This document shows positions 8,279 through 17,249 of a stretch of DNA of 64,000 nucleotides, in pieces. Each line of letters begins with the position of its first letter. Position 1 is the first letter of the stretch. The notes below the pieces were generated by a model. That model was not told the origin of the DNA. It did not search any database and worked only from the letters and a program-made list of their open reading frames with translations. The stretch spans positions 155,447 through 219,446 of the forward strand of contig NZ_LAHL01000013.1 in the NCBI RefSeq assembly GCF_000966195.1, written 5' to 3'. Source of the DNA: Domibacillus robiginosus. Its GTDB lineage: Bacteria; Bacillota; Bacilli; Bacillales; Domibacillaceae. Both the position numbers and the translations under genes were made by a program.

Positions 8279-8298
8279 TTAGTTACTTAGGTAACTAA
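8279..8298. promoter_or_regulatory. Palindromic operator of the marR-MFS operon
   Basis: Arms TTAGTTAC (8279-8286) and GTAACTAA (8291-8298) with a four-base centre, immediately upstream of the MarR ribosome binding site. Size and position are typical of MarR sites. TACAAT/TATGAT just upstream on the minus strand could be the -10. Confidence 0.65.
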
Positions 8299-8337
8299 TT
8301 GTATCATACCTTTTCGGCACACGAAATATATTACATA

Positions 8338-8372
8338 AAAAAAAGCTGCTTCGGTGATACCGAAGCAGCTTT
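8338..8372 (-). terminator. Intrinsic terminator of dgkB
   Basis: Fourteen-base perfect stem AAAGCTGCTTCGGT / ACCGAAGCAGCTTT with a three-base loop; the minus strand continues into a T run. It lies just after the dgkB stop. Confidence 0.9.
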
Positions 8373-8374
8373 CA

Positions 8375-9295
8375 TTAATAAATTCGATCTTGCGGACGAA
8401 GCTTTTCAATAGGTGCAAATACATCAAGATGACGGTACAAGTTTTCGAAGTCAGCCGGGATTTCCCCACCGAGCTCTCCGTCAAGATTAATAAGCAGCGG
8501 ATCCGCAGACTGAACGTGAATCCGCTTTGCTTTTGTATAAATAACATGAGGATCATTTAAATGATCTCCTCGAAGGGCCAGACTTGCAATCCGGATAAAT
8601 TCTGCCAGATTGGTTTTCTTTAAAATAATGAGTGTAAACAATCCATCGTTAACCGATGAATCAGGGGCCAGCTTCTCAAAACCGCCGACAGAATTCGTGA
8701 GCCCAATCAGGAAAAGAAGAGACTCCCCTTCAAACACTTCACCGTCATATTCAATTCTGAGATCCGTTGGCTTGATCGAAGGAAGCATCTCGATGCCTTT
8801 TAAATAATAAGCGAGCTGCCCAAGCATTGTCTTCAGCTTGCTGGGTACTTCATACGTAAGCTCCGTTAAACGTCCGCCACCCGCAATATTAATGAAATAA
8901 CGATCATTCATGCGCCCAACGTCTACCGGAATCGTTTCACCCGCTGTGATGACGTCAATGGCGCCTTGAATGTCACGCGGTATATGCAATGCACGGGCAA
9001 AGTCGTTTGTTGTACCCATGGGAATAACGCCAAATTTCGGGCGATGTTCTTGTCCGGCAAGGCCGTTCACCACTTCATTTAATGTTCCATCACCACCTGC
9101 GGCAATCACGACATCAAATTTCCGTTCCGAGGCAATTCGCGCCGCTTCGGTCGCATCCCCTTCCCCTGTCGTTGCATGCGCAGATGTTTCATACCCGGCT
9201 CTTTCAAGCTTTTCGAGCGCTTCCGGCAAATGCTTGCGGAAGAGCTCGCGTCCGGAGGTTGGATTGTAAATAATTCGTGCTCGTTTCGTCATCAT
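8375..9295 (-). CDS. dgkB: Diacylglycerol kinase (DgkB, YegS-like lipid kinase)
   Basis: 306 residues of the DAGK_cat fold. Seen in order are RARIIYNPTSGRELF, the nucleotide-binding AAGGDGTLNEVVNGLA, VIPMGTTNDFARALHIP, INIAGGGRLTELTYEVPSK, and LAYYLKGIEMLP. The C-terminal domain has NSVGGFEKLAPDSSVNDG with the Mg-site aspartates. The sequence follows B. subtilis DgkB almost motif for motif. The enzyme phosphorylates diacylglycerol released during lipoteichoic acid synthesis, at the cytoplasmic face of the membrane. Start: two adjacent ATG codons (9295, 9292) after GGGA; which is used is unclear. The familiar neighbour rlmCD is not present in this window. Confidence 0.92.
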   Translation of the reverse strand: MMTKRARIIYNPTSGRELFRKHLPEALEKLERAGYETSAHATTGEGDATEAARIASERKFDVVIAAGGDGTLNEVVNGLAGQEHRPKFGVIPMGTTNDFARALHIPRDIQGAIDVITAGETIPVDVGRMNDRYFINIAGGGRLTELTYEVPSKLKTMLGQLAYYLKGIEMLPSIKPTDLRIEYDGEVFEGESLLFLIGLTNSVGGFEKLAPDSSVNDGLFTLIILKKTNLAEFIRIASLALRGDHLNDPHVIYTKAKRIHVQSADPLLINLDGELGGEIPADFENLYRHLDVFAPIEKLRPQDRIY

Positions 9296-9312
9296 TATCC
9301 CAGTCTTTCTGC

Positions 9313-9876
9313 TTAATATAATCGTTCCGCAAGTGTCGTTTTAAGGCTGCGGTATATCTCCTGCCAGATGGCCTCATCCGTCCGGTAGGTTTCAGTCAGC
9401 GCTTCGATCATATCGCGGCTTTTTTTCTCGAAATCTTCATGATCACGCGGTGGAAGTGATGAACGGTATTGCGTCACCATCTCCTGTACAGCGGGAGCAC
9501 GCGGTCCCCATACCGCCTGTTCCGTTCCTTCTTCATCTATGAAAATAAAAATGGGAATTGCCCGCGATGTACCGTTTGTTAAATATTGGTCCATTAGTTC
9601 CAGGTTTTCATCACGATGCAGCATCCTGACGTCCATGTCCGCTGCTTTTGTCATGGCAAGCAAAATTGGTATATTTACCATGGCATCACCGCACCAGTCT
9701 TCCGTCAGGACAATAACACGCCAGTTAGCTTCTTTTACTTTATGAATAAGAGAAGCTTCTTCACTGGATAAATGAAAATTTTTTAATACATAAAGAAGAT
9801 TTTCTTTATGCTTCGACATATTGTTTATATATTCTTCAGGTGTCAGTCCTTTTTCAAACCATTCCTGCAGATTCAT
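9313..9876 (-). CDS. Thioredoxin-like protein (Thioredoxin_9 type)
   Basis: 187 residues. A thioredoxin fold is indicated by the strand RVIVLTEDWCGDAMVN, the cis-Pro region TSRAIPIFIFIDEEG, and the preceding helix MTKAADMDVRMLHRDEN. The usual CGPC is reduced to a single cysteine, WCGDA, so a dithiol oxidoreductase role is doubtful. Single-cysteine Thioredoxin_9 proteins are common in Bacillaceae, with unknown roles. The N-terminal helix region MNLQEWFEKGLTPEEYIN is typical of these homologues. It is transcribed toward dgkB with 17 bases between, so the two may share a transcript. GAGGAACG precedes the ATG. Confidence 0.8.
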   Translation of the reverse strand: MNLQEWFEKGLTPEEYINNMSKHKENLLYVLKNFHLSSEEASLIHKVKEANWRVIVLTEDWCGDAMVNIPILLAMTKAADMDVRMLHRDENLELMDQYLTNGTSRAIPIFIFIDEEGTEQAVWGPRAPAVQEMVTQYRSSLPPRDHEDFEKKSRDMIEALTETYRTDEAIWQEIYRSLKTTLAERLY

Positions 9877-9954
9877 TTTTCGTTCCTCCGTTGCGGATTT
9901 TCAAAACATCCTACCCTCCATTATGCACAAAAACTACCGATTTGACAAAATCGG

Positions 9955-10030
9955 TTGATTTCATACAGGTACAATTCTATAATAAAAAAGAATGAACTTA
10001 TAATTATTAATAAATATAAATAAAAATACA
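9955..10030 (+). promoter_or_regulatory. arg operon promoter and probable ArgR/AhrC operator
   Basis: TTGATT (9955-9960), a 17-base spacer and TATAAT (9978-9983) form a good sigma-A promoter. Downstream, 9989-10030 is a run of ATGAA/AATAAAT-like sequence resembling tandem ARG boxes (consensus about CATGAATAAAAATTCAA). Arginine-dependent repression by AhrC is therefore likely; the box match is approximate. Confidence 0.6.
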
Positions 10031-10043
10031 AAGGAGTTTTCCT

Positions 10044-11081
10044 ATGAAAGCATCAGTTATTGGCGCTTCCGGCTACGGAGGAATTGAACTTATACGTCTT
10101 TTATCCAATCATCCACAATTTGAGCTTCATGCTGTTTATTCATCCAGTAAAGATGGTGTCCCCGTCACAGAAGAATATCCGCATCTTGCCGAGATTTGCC
10201 CGCTTCCATTAACAAAGATCGATACAGAAGCAATCAAGCAGGAGTCAGACGTTGTATTTTTAGCTGTGCCATCCGGCGCTGCAGCCTCACTTGCTCCGAA
10301 GCTTGCAGGCGGACGGGCTAAAGTAGTTGATTTATCGGGCGATCTTCGTTTAAAAGAAACAGAAGATTATAAAAAATGGTACAAGAAAGAACCGGCACCA
10401 AAAGATTTTATCGCAGATGCCGTATACGGTCTGACAGAATGGAACCGTGAAAATATTAAAGCAGCGAAGGTTTTATCCAATCCAGGCTGTTACCCGACTG
10501 CGACGCTTTTAGGGCTTGCTCCCGCTGTGCAAAACGGTGTAATTGATATGAAAAATATTATTATTGATGCTAAATCCGGTGTATCGGGTGCTGGACGCGG
10601 CCTGTCTCCTCTTGTTCATTTTGCGGAAATGAATGATAACTTCCGTATTTACAAAGTAAATGAACATCAGCATATTCCTGAAATCGAACAGCAGCTTTCC
10701 TGGTGGAACGACGCTGCCGCTCCTATTACATTTTCTACACATCTTCTGCCAGTCTCACGCGGCATCATGGCAACGATGTATGCACCGCTCACACGTAGTA
10801 TGACAACAGAAGAAGCACACGCTCTTTATGCCGACACGTACAAAAACGACCCGTTTGTGCGCGTCCGTCCAGTAAAGCAGTTCCCTGGCATTAAAGAAGT
10901 TGCTGGTTCGAATTTCTGTGATATTTCCGTTGATGTGGATACACGGACAAATCGCCTTGTGATTGTATCCGTGATCGACAATTTAGTAAAAGGGGCAGCG
11001 GGACAAGCCGTTCAAAATGCAAATATTATGTTTGGATTTGAGGAAACGGCCGGGCTTAAAGGCCTCCCGATGTATCCATAA
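10044..11081 (+). CDS. argC: N-acetyl-gamma-glutamyl-phosphate reductase
   Basis: 345 residues. The N-terminal NADP-binding motif is VIGASGYGGIELIRLL and the catalytic cysteine is in VLSNPGCYPTATLLGLAP, near residue 153. SGVSGAGRG and HQHIPEIEQ follow, as in the family. It reduces N-acetylglutamyl phosphate to the semialdehyde in arginine synthesis in the cytoplasm. AAAGGAG lies seven bases before the ATG. It heads an argC-argB-argD operon; argB begins 12 bases after its stop, which leaves no room for argJ, the usual second gene in Bacillus. Confidence 0.96.
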   Translation: MKASVIGASGYGGIELIRLLSNHPQFELHAVYSSSKDGVPVTEEYPHLAEICPLPLTKIDTEAIKQESDVVFLAVPSGAAASLAPKLAGGRAKVVDLSGDLRLKETEDYKKWYKKEPAPKDFIADAVYGLTEWNRENIKAAKVLSNPGCYPTATLLGLAPAVQNGVIDMKNIIIDAKSGVSGAGRGLSPLVHFAEMNDNFRIYKVNEHQHIPEIEQQLSWWNDAAAPITFSTHLLPVSRGIMATMYAPLTRSMTTEEAHALYADTYKNDPFVRVRPVKQFPGIKEVAGSNFCDISVDVDTRTNRLVIVSVIDNLVKGAAGQAVQNANIMFGFEETAGLKGLPMYP

Positions 11082-11093
11082 AGGAGGAGAACA

Positions 11094-11858
11094 ATGAAAA
11101 CCGTAGTCGTAAAGTGCGGCGGCAGTGTTTTAAAAGAATTGTCGCAAAGCTTTTTTGACAGCATGAAGGCGTTGATTGCAGACGGATACAAAATTGTATT
11201 TGTTCATGGGGGCGGTCCGGAAATTAATGCTATGCTGGAAAAAATGGATGTAAAAAGTGAATTTAAAAACGGCCTGCGCGTTACATCAGAGGAAGTGCTT
11301 CAGGCGGCAGAGCTTGTTCTTTCTGGAAGCATGAATCGGAAGCTGGTTCGTATGCTTGCATCACAAGGTATTCCAGCTATCGGTGTACAGTCAAGCGATC
11401 AGGGGATTCTTGAGGCCGACTTTATCAACCAGGAAGAGCTCGGTTTTGTCGGCGACGTGACAGCTGTTAACAAAGAAGTGCTCCAGCTGTTCCTTGGAGC
11501 TGGCCTTCTTCCCGTTCTGACACCGATTGCGAAGGGACCGGACGGAACGGTGCTGAATGTAAATGCAGACCATGCGGCAGGTGCGGCTGCTTATGCTCTT
11601 GCAGCTGACCACCTTCTTATGGTGACAGACGTGCCCGGTGTTTTAAAAGATGGTGAACTAATTCCATCTCTCACTGCTTCCCAGACAAATGAGCTCATTG
11701 ATTCTGGTGTTATCAGCGGCGGGATGATTCCAAAGGTTCATACCGCCTTGAAAGCACTCGAAAGCTGCGGACATGTTCATATTGTCTCCGGCAAGAAGCC
11801 GTTCTACGAAAACGAAACTTGGCATGGCACTTTATTTCAAAAGGAGGAAACGGTATGA
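11094..11858 (+). CDS. argB: Acetylglutamate kinase
   Basis: 254 residues, an amino-acid kinase. Key motifs: VVKCGGSVLKEL (phosphate binding), FVHGGGPEINAML (substrate loop), NRKLVRMLASQG, LNVNADHAAGAAAYAL, and LLMVTDVPGVLKDG (nucleotide binding). It lacks the N-terminal extension found in arginine-inhibited forms, so control probably rests on transcription or another step. It phosphorylates N-acetylglutamate, the substrate-forming step for ArgC. AAAGGAGGAG precedes the ATG. The stop overlaps the argD start by four bases (ATGA), suggesting coupled translation. Confidence 0.96.
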   Translation: MKTVVVKCGGSVLKELSQSFFDSMKALIADGYKIVFVHGGGPEINAMLEKMDVKSEFKNGLRVTSEEVLQAAELVLSGSMNRKLVRMLASQGIPAIGVQSSDQGILEADFINQEELGFVGDVTAVNKEVLQLFLGAGLLPVLTPIAKGPDGTVLNVNADHAAGAAAYALAADHLLMVTDVPGVLKDGELIPSLTASQTNELIDSGVISGGMIPKVHTALKALESCGHVHIVSGKKPFYENETWHGTLFQKEETV

Positions 11859-12994
11859 GTCATTTATTTCCTACATACGCGAGATGGGATGTTACACCCG
11901 TCAAAGCAAAAGGCTCTTATTTAACAGCAAAAGACGGCAAGGACTATTTAGATTTTACATCTGGCATCAGCGTATGCAACCTTGGCCATGCACCGGATAA
12001 TGTCAAAACAGCAGTTGAAGAGCAGTTAAACCAGTTCTGGCATACGTCAAATTTGTTTCAAATTGAGCTGCAGGAAGAAGTAGCAAAGCAGCTGGCAGAT
12101 GCATCCGGGCTTGATCTTGTGTTTTTCGGAAACAGCGGCGCTGAAGCAAATGAAGCAGCTATAAAGCTCGCTCGCAAATCAACTGGCCGGACAAAAGTGA
12201 TTACATTCGTTGATTCATTCCATGGCCGCACTTTTGCCACGATGGCGGCGACCGGACAGGACAAAATTAAAACCGGCTTCGGCCCGATGCTCGAATCATT
12301 TGAGTATGTGACGATGAATGATCTTGATTCCTTGACAGCTGCCCTTGATAACAATACAGCAGCTGTTATGTTTGAAGTGATTCAAGGTGAAGGCGGTATT
12401 AATGAAGGAAATGCAGACTTTTTAAAGAAAGCCGAAGAACTGGCTCATCAAAACGGCTCTCTTGTGATTATTGATGAAATCCAGACAGGAATCGGCCGTA
12501 CCGGAAAGCCCTTTGCTTTTCAGCATATCGGCTTGAACCCGGATATTATCTCGGTTGCAAAAGGAATTGCAAGCGGCTTCCCTCTCGGTGCGATTATCGG
12601 TAAAGCGTCCCTTGCCGAAGCGTTCTCTGCTGGTTCACACGGCTCGACATTCGGCGGCAACCCGGTCGCGCTTGCAGCGGCCAAAGAAACATTGAACACC
12701 ATTTTCGATGAATCCTTTTTAGCCGACGTGATGAAAAAAGGCGAACTGATTCACTCGCTGCTACAAGAAGCACTGGAAGAGAATCCTGCTTTTAAAAAGC
12801 TAAAGGGACGCGGCTTAATGGTAGGTATTGAGCTGAATGAAGAAGCGGGGCCGTTTTTAGCCAAAGCGCGTGAACAAAACCTGCTTATTTTAACAGCCGG
12901 AACCCACGTAATCCGCCTTCTTCCGCCTCTTACCGTAACAGAGGATGAAATTAAAACAGCTGTGAACGTGATTGCCAATATTTTAACCAATTAA
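11855..12994 (+). CDS. argD: Acetylornithine aminotransferase
   Basis: 379 residues, class-III PLP aminotransferase. Visible are DFTSGISVCNLGHAPDN, FFGNSGAEANEAAIKLAR, HGRTFATMAATGQDK, VIIDEIQTGIGRTG with the cofactor-binding Asp, and the PLP lysine in ISVAKGIASGFPLGA. GSHGSTFGGNPVALAA completes the signature. It transaminates N-acetylglutamate semialdehyde to N-acetylornithine. The ATG at 11855 is chosen from AAGGAGG nine bases upstream and the four-base overlap with argB. It is the last gene of the operon; carAB and argF, which follow argD in B. subtilis, are absent here and a terminator follows directly. Confidence 0.95.
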   Translation: MSHLFPTYARWDVTPVKAKGSYLTAKDGKDYLDFTSGISVCNLGHAPDNVKTAVEEQLNQFWHTSNLFQIELQEEVAKQLADASGLDLVFFGNSGAEANEAAIKLARKSTGRTKVITFVDSFHGRTFATMAATGQDKIKTGFGPMLESFEYVTMNDLDSLTAALDNNTAAVMFEVIQGEGGINEGNADFLKKAEELAHQNGSLVIIDEIQTGIGRTGKPFAFQHIGLNPDIISVAKGIASGFPLGAIIGKASLAEAFSAGSHGSTFGGNPVALAAAKETLNTIFDESFLADVMKKGELIHSLLQEALEENPAFKKLKGRGLMVGIELNEEAGPFLAKAREQNLLILTAGTHVIRLLPPLTVTEDEIKTAVNVIANILTN

Positions 12995-12996
12995 AA

Positions 12997-13023
12997 AAGC
13001 GGTCTCCATCCGGAGACCGCTTT
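12997..13023. terminator. Terminator hairpin, left copy flanking the repeat element
   Basis: Stem AGCGGTCTCC / GGAGACCGCT with an ATCC loop. The left side has a six-base A run but the right T run is only TTT before AG. The same 27 bases recur exactly at 13366-13392. This copy serves argD; its shortened T run is explained if the element at 13024-13365 inserted here and duplicated the hairpin. Confidence 0.85.
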
Positions 13024-13365
13024 AGTGTATAGACAAAGTCTTTTGCTTTTAAAAGAGAGCCGATAAGTGAAGCCTGTCGGACTTCACTAAGTGGTGTTGC
13101 AGATCAACAAGCAAGGACTGATTAGACCTTTTCTCTTTTTTAAACTGAAAGATACGACATTGCTCGCTCCATACAATCTTGTCGCAAGCGACTTGGCGGC
13201 GGGAGGGCAGCGCAGACTCCTATGGGACGAGCGGGCAGCTGAGACCGGTGGAGCCGCAGGCGGAGTCGGGCTCAGCGCCTGCCCCATGGAAAGCGGAGCT
13301 GCCTGAACGCCGCTGATCCACTCCATTTATGTGCACGGTCATCTATATAATTTGCCTACAGTCTG
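13024..13365 (+). repeat. Dispersed noncoding element, copy 1 (342 bp), MITE-like
   Basis: No credible gene. It shares long stretches with 29689-29977 in the same orientation: GAGCCGATAAGTG, TTTCTCTTTTTTAAAC, CTTGTCGCAAG, CTTGGCGGCGGGAGGGCAGC, GGGCTCAGCGCCTG, CATGGAAAGCGGAGCT, and CACGGTCATC. The ends are imperfect inverted repeats (TGTATAGACAAA at left; TTTGCCTACA at right). Copy 1 contains about 30 extra bases near 13212-13240 and a block near 13070-13095. GTCGCAAGCGAC can form a hairpin, and TTTAAAAGAGAG can pair with CTCTTTTTTAAA. Exactly duplicated terminators flank it. Confidence 0.8.
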
Positions 13366-13394
13366 AAGCGGTCTCCATCCGGAGACCGCTTTTT
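13366..13394. terminator. Terminator hairpin, right copy flanking the repeat element
   Basis: Same stem as 12997-13023 but followed by TTTTT and preceded by TG instead of an A run. On the minus strand it lies directly at the stop codon of the esterase gene (13393-13395). Left and right copies together reconstruct one normal bidirectional terminator. Confidence 0.85.
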
Positions 13395-14166
13395 ACAATA
13401 CCTTTCGAAATGCCGACTGTTTTCGGATAGTTTCTTCAATAAATGCAGCGGCTTCTTCTACAATGCGTCCCGCATCATGATCCATGGTGGCTACATGGTA
13501 AGAATTCGGCAGCGTGACGATTTTCTTTTGCTTGGATGAAATCGCCTGGTAAATAAACGATGTATTCTCCGGCGGCACGACGTGATCTATTGCTGATTTA
13601 ATGCAAAGCGCCGGAACGCGGACACGGTGCAGTACGCCCGGCACCTCTTTCATCAGCTTTTGAAGCTCGCGGACAGAAGCAACAGGCGCTTCCTCGTACG
13701 TGATTTCATGGACACCGTCTTTTTTTATATCCGGCGCTCCTTCCGGGATAAAACGAGGAGCCGGATCATGCTGCAAGTAATCAAGTGACGGCAATGTAAG
13801 AGCTGCATTAATCGTAATAATACCCTCAATATCCTGATGAGCGGCCGCAAATTTAAGCGTCAGTGTACCGCCCATGGACTGGCCCATTAAGAAAATACGC
13901 TTGCCGCGCTTTTTCAAAAAACGATAAGCATTTGAATAGCTATGATACCAATCTTCACGTGTACATGCTTCCATTTCCTCCTGGTGCGTGCCATGCCCCT
14001 TCAGCCGTGGAGCAATAACCGAAAAACCTTTTTGGTTCAACGCTTCTGCTACCGCCTGGACACTTTGCGGCGTACCAATAAATCCATGGGAAAGAACGAT
14101 ACCGATTTCGTTTCCTTCTAAATAAAATGATTCAGCACCTGGGATAACAGTATATTCTTCGCTCAT
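13393..14166 (-). CDS. Alpha/beta hydrolase, Est30-type carboxylesterase/monoacylglycerol lipase
   Basis: 257 residues. The oxyanion region GIVLSHGFIGTPQSVQ, nucleophile elbow FLMGQSMGGTLTLKFA (Ser near residue 97), acid SAIDHVVPP and histidine NSYHVATMDHD form a full catalytic triad. HG-F-x-G and GQSMGG match the Geobacillus Est30 and B. subtilis YvaK group, which cleave short to medium acyl esters in the cytoplasm. GGAGGCCGG precedes the ATG. It is monocistronic and convergent with argD across the repeat element. The natural substrate is unknown. Confidence 0.88.
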   Translation of the reverse strand: MSEEYTVIPGAESFYLEGNEIGIVLSHGFIGTPQSVQAVAEALNQKGFSVIAPRLKGHGTHQEEMEACTREDWYHSYSNAYRFLKKRGKRIFLMGQSMGGTLTLKFAAAHQDIEGIITINAALTLPSLDYLQHDPAPRFIPEGAPDIKKDGVHEITYEEAPVASVRELQKLMKEVPGVLHRVRVPALCIKSAIDHVVPPENTSFIYQAISSKQKKIVTLPNSYHVATMDHDAGRIVEEAAAFIEETIRKQSAFRKVL

Positions 14167-14300
14167 GATCCGGCCTCCGTTTAATTCCGATTATTTTTAT
14201 AAGATATATATACTTTAAAGGATCTTATCCGACAAGTCAAGTTGGAATTAACCCAAAAAGAAAGCCATTCTTTTGAAAATACAGCTAAATTCCATATAAA

Positions 14301-14331
14301 AATGGCGCGATTGAACTCCAATCGCGCCATT
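14301..14331 (-). terminator. Intrinsic terminator of the gatCAB operon
   Basis: Twelve-base perfect stem AATGGCGCGATT / AATCGCGCCATT with a seven-base loop, followed on the minus strand by TTTTATATGG. It lies 16 bases past the gatB stop. Confidence 0.9.
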
Positions 14332-14346
14332 CTGTCTGATCAATTA

Positions 14347-15774
14347 TTATCTTTTTTGAATTTCTTCTGCAAGCAGCTTATTGATCGCCTGCGGATTCGC
14401 CTGTCCTTTGGACGCTTTCATAATTTGTCCAACAAGGAAGCCGATCGCTTTTTTCTTGCCTTCTTTAAAGTCAGCAATAGACTGCGGGTTCGCGTCTAAA
14501 GCGTCGTTTACAAATTTTAAAAGCGCTGATTCGTCAGAAATTTGCACAAGGCCTTTTTCTTTTACAATCGCTTCGGCATCGCCGCCGTTTTCAATAATTT
14601 CTTTAAATACGGTTTTAGCAATTTTAGAAGAGATGGTTCCTTCTTCAAGCAATTTGATCATGCCAGCAAGGTTCTCTGGTGTCAGCTTCGTTTGAGCCAG
14701 CTCTTTGTTCTCTGCATTCAAGTACGCCGGCACTTCGCCCATCATCCAGTTGGAAGCAAGTTTTGCGGCTGCACCGGCTGCTACTGTTGCTTCAAAGAAA
14801 TCAGCAATTTCCTTTGACATCGTCAAAATTTTCGCGTCATGTGCTGGCAGTCCAAGCTCTTCCATATAACGCTTTTTGCGTGCATCTGGAAGCTCTGGAA
14901 TCGATGCGCGGACACGTTCTTTCCATTCGTCGTCAATGTAAACTGGAAGCAGATCCGGTTCTGGGAAGTAACGGTAGTCATCTGATCCTTCTTTTACACG
15001 CATCAAAATGGTTTTGCCTGTTGATTCATCAAAGCGGCGTGTTTCCTGCTCTACTTTTCCGCCTGAAGATATAACCTCTGCCTGGCGTTTTTCTTCATAC
15101 TCAAGCCCTTTGCGCACAAAGTTAAAAGAGTTTAAGTTTTTCAATTCTGTTCTGGTTCCAAATTCATCCTGTCCAAATGGGCGGATTGAAATGTTCGCGT
15201 CACAGCGAAGCGATCCCTCTTCCATTTTACAGTCGGATACTTCTGTGTACTGGATGATCGCTTTTAATTTTTCCAAGAATGCATACGCTTCTTCTGGCGT
15301 GCGGATATCCGGCTCTGATACGATTTCTACAAGCGGTGTTCCCTGACGGTTGTAATCGCAAAGGGAATGCTTGCCGGCATGCGTCAGCTTACCCGCATCT
15401 TCTTCTAAATGAAGACGCGTGATGCCGATGCGTTTCGTTTCACCGTTTACTTCGATTTCGACCCAGCCGTGTTCGCCGATCGGCTTATCATTTTGTGATA
15501 TCTGGTACGCTTTCGGATTGTCTGGATAAAAATAATTTTTCCGGTCCCAAATGGATTCCTCAGCGATTTCGCAATTGATGGCCATAGCCGCTTTCATGGC
15601 AAATTCAACCGCTTTGTTATTCATCACCGGTAAAACGCCCGGATATCCAAGGTCAATCACTGTTGTATTTGTATTTGGCTCCGCACCGAAATGGGCCGGG
15701 GCCGATGAAAAGATTTTCGAGTTTGTTTTTAATTCAACGTGGACTTCAAGTCCGATTACCGTTTCAAATTGCAC
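14347..15774 (-). CDS. gatB: Aspartyl/glutamyl-tRNA amidotransferase subunit B
   Basis: 475 residues. N-terminal signature [20 protein letters not shown], then [29 protein letters not shown], and [15 protein letters not shown], all hallmarks of GatB/GatE kinase cradles. The C-terminal YqeY-like helical tail ([31 protein letters not shown]) binds misacylated tRNA. It activates Glu-tRNA(Gln) for transamidation. Third gene of gatC-gatA-gatB, 14 bases after gatA, with GGAGGGACC before the ATG. Confidence 0.97.
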   Translation of the reverse strand: MQFETVIGLEVHVELKTNSKIFSSAPAHFGAEPNTNTTVIDLGYPGVLPVMNNKAVEFAMKAAMAINCEIAEESIWDRKNYFYPDNPKAYQISQNDKPIGEHGWVEIEVNGETKRIGITRLHLEEDAGKLTHAGKHSLCDYNRQGTPLVEIVSEPDIRTPEEAYAFLEKLKAIIQYTEVSDCKMEEGSLRCDANISIRPFGQDEFGTRTELKNLNSFNFVRKGLEYEEKRQAEVISSGGKVEQETRRFDESTGKTILMRVKEGSDDYRYFPEPDLLPVYIDDEWKERVRASIPELPDARKKRYMEELGLPAHDAKILTMSKEIADFFEATVAAGAAAKLASNWMMGEVPAYLNAENKELAQTKLTPENLAGMIKLLEEGTISSKIAKTVFKEIIENGGDAEAIVKEKGLVQISDESALLKFVNDALDANPQSIADFKEGKKKAIGFLVGQIMKASKGQANPQAINKLLAEEIQKR

Positions 15775-15788
15775 AGGTGGTCCCTCCT

Positions 15789-17237
15789 TTACAGCTTCGG
15801 CTTTTCTTTATGGAAATCAGTTGCCTGCTCGTACGCATGGGCAACACGGTATACGTTCTTTTCATCAAAGTGGCGTCCAATAATCTGCAGGCCAAGCGGC
15901 AAACCGTTTTCTGCAAATCCGCAAGGAACAGAAATACCCGGCACCCCTGCAAGGTTTACTGGGATCGTTAAAATATCATTTGCATACATTGTTAACGGAT
16001 CATCAATGATTTCCCCGATTTTAAACGCCGGTGTTGGTGTTGTTGGGCCAATGATGACGTCGTAGTTTTCAAGCACATCTTCAAAATCTTTTTTAATCAG
16101 CGTGCGAACCTGCTGCGCTTTCTTATAGTACGCATCATAATAGCCTGAGCTTAACGCAAATGTACCAAGCATGATACGGCGTTTTACTTCGTCACCGAAT
16201 CCTTCTGCACGTGTTTTTTTGTACAAATCGATTAAGTTTTCTGCACCTTCTGCGCGGTAACCGTAGCGGATACCGTCAAAACGGGCCAGGTTGGATGATG
16301 CTTCTGATGACGCCAGCAGGTAGTACGTGGCCACACCGTATTTTGAATGCGGAAGAGATACTTCTTCCCACGTAGCACCGAGACCTTCCAACACTTTCAG
16401 CGCTGCAAGAACAGACTGTCTTACCTCTTCTGAAACACCTTCTCCAAGGTATTCTTTCGGTACCGCAATGCGCAGGCCTTTAATGTCGCCTGTTAACCCG
16501 GCAGCAAAGTTTTCAGCCGGCACATTCGCAGAGGTTGAATCGTACGGATCAACCCCGACAATCGCTTCTAAAAGGTGTGCATTGTCTTCTACGTTGCGTG
16601 TAATCGGCCCAATCTGGTCAAGAGACGATGCAAAAGCAATCAAACCAAAGCGGGATACACGTCCGTATGTAGGTTTCATGCCGACTACACCACAGAAAGA
16701 AGCCGGCTGGCGAATCGAGCCGCCTGTATCCGAGCCAAGTGAAAACGGTACTTCGCCTGCTGCAACAGCCGCAGCCGAGCCGCCTGATGAACCGCCTGGC
16801 ACGTGAGCTAAATTCCATGGGTTGCGTGTTTTTTGGAAGCTTGAGTTTTCAGTTGATGACCCCATTGCAAATTCATCCATGTTCAATTTGCCGACAGTGA
16901 TCGTTCCTGCTTCGCGAAGCTTATTGACCACAGTCGCGTCGTAAATCGGGTCAAAATTGTGAAGGATTTGGCTGGCAGCAGTTGTGCGGAGGCCTTTTGT
17001 CACAATATTGTCTTTTACGCCAATCGGAATCCCTGATAAAATACCGGTTTTCCCTGCAGCCTGCGCTTCTTCCGCCTGCTTGCGGGCATGCTCTTCATCT
17101 AATGCAAGAAATGCTTTTACATCTCCGTCTACAGCGGCGATGCGCTTGAATGATTCATCCACGAGATCCGGAATTGATACTTCTTTTCTTTCGATCATCG
17201 ATTGAATCTCGGTTAATTTGTGATCAAATAATGACAC
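15789..17237 (-). CDS. gatA: Glutamyl-tRNA(Gln) amidotransferase subunit A
   Basis: 482 residues, amidase-signature enzyme. The catalytic Lys is in [20 protein letters not shown], and the cis-Ser/Ser pair is in the region [16 protein letters not shown] through [18 protein letters not shown]. It releases ammonia from glutamine for GatB. Length and motifs are standard. The ATG is preceded by GGAGGAGAGACC and lies 12 bases after gatC. Organisms with this operon normally lack glutaminyl-tRNA synthetase. Confidence 0.97.
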   Translation of the reverse strand: MSLFDHKLTEIQSMIERKEVSIPDLVDESFKRIAAVDGDVKAFLALDEEHARKQAEEAQAAGKTGILSGIPIGVKDNIVTKGLRTTAASQILHNFDPIYDATVVNKLREAGTITVGKLNMDEFAMGSSTENSSFQKTRNPWNLAHVPGGSSGGSAAAVAAGEVPFSLGSDTGGSIRQPASFCGVVGMKPTYGRVSRFGLIAFASSLDQIGPITRNVEDNAHLLEAIVGVDPYDSTSANVPAENFAAGLTGDIKGLRIAVPKEYLGEGVSEEVRQSVLAALKVLEGLGATWEEVSLPHSKYGVATYYLLASSEASSNLARFDGIRYGYRAEGAENLIDLYKKTRAEGFGDEVKRRIMLGTFALSSGYYDAYYKKAQQVRTLIKKDFEDVLENYDVIIGPTTPTPAFKIGEIIDDPLTMYANDILTIPVNLAGVPGISVPCGFAENGLPLGLQIIGRHFDEKNVYRVAHAYEQATDFHKEKPKL

Positions 17238-17249
17238 GGTCTCTCCTCC

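Noticed and set aside
9877..10043. T-box or other leader RNA before argC
   Set aside because: The promoter lies only about 60 bases before argC, with no room for a T-box and no specifier or terminator structure.
13087..13326. Open frames inside the repeat element, both strands
   Set aside because: No ribosome binding site, low-complexity composition, and the frames are broken in the second copy; the conservation is at RNA/DNA level.
13024..13365. Group IIC intron, which also sits next to terminators
   Set aside because: Too short, no reverse transcriptase and no recognisable domain V; such introns also do not duplicate the terminator.
14679..15074. Long plus-strand frames opposite gatB, purL, purB and ligA
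   Set aside because: They lie antisense to well-identified genes, lack ribosome binding sites and have no coherent protein features.
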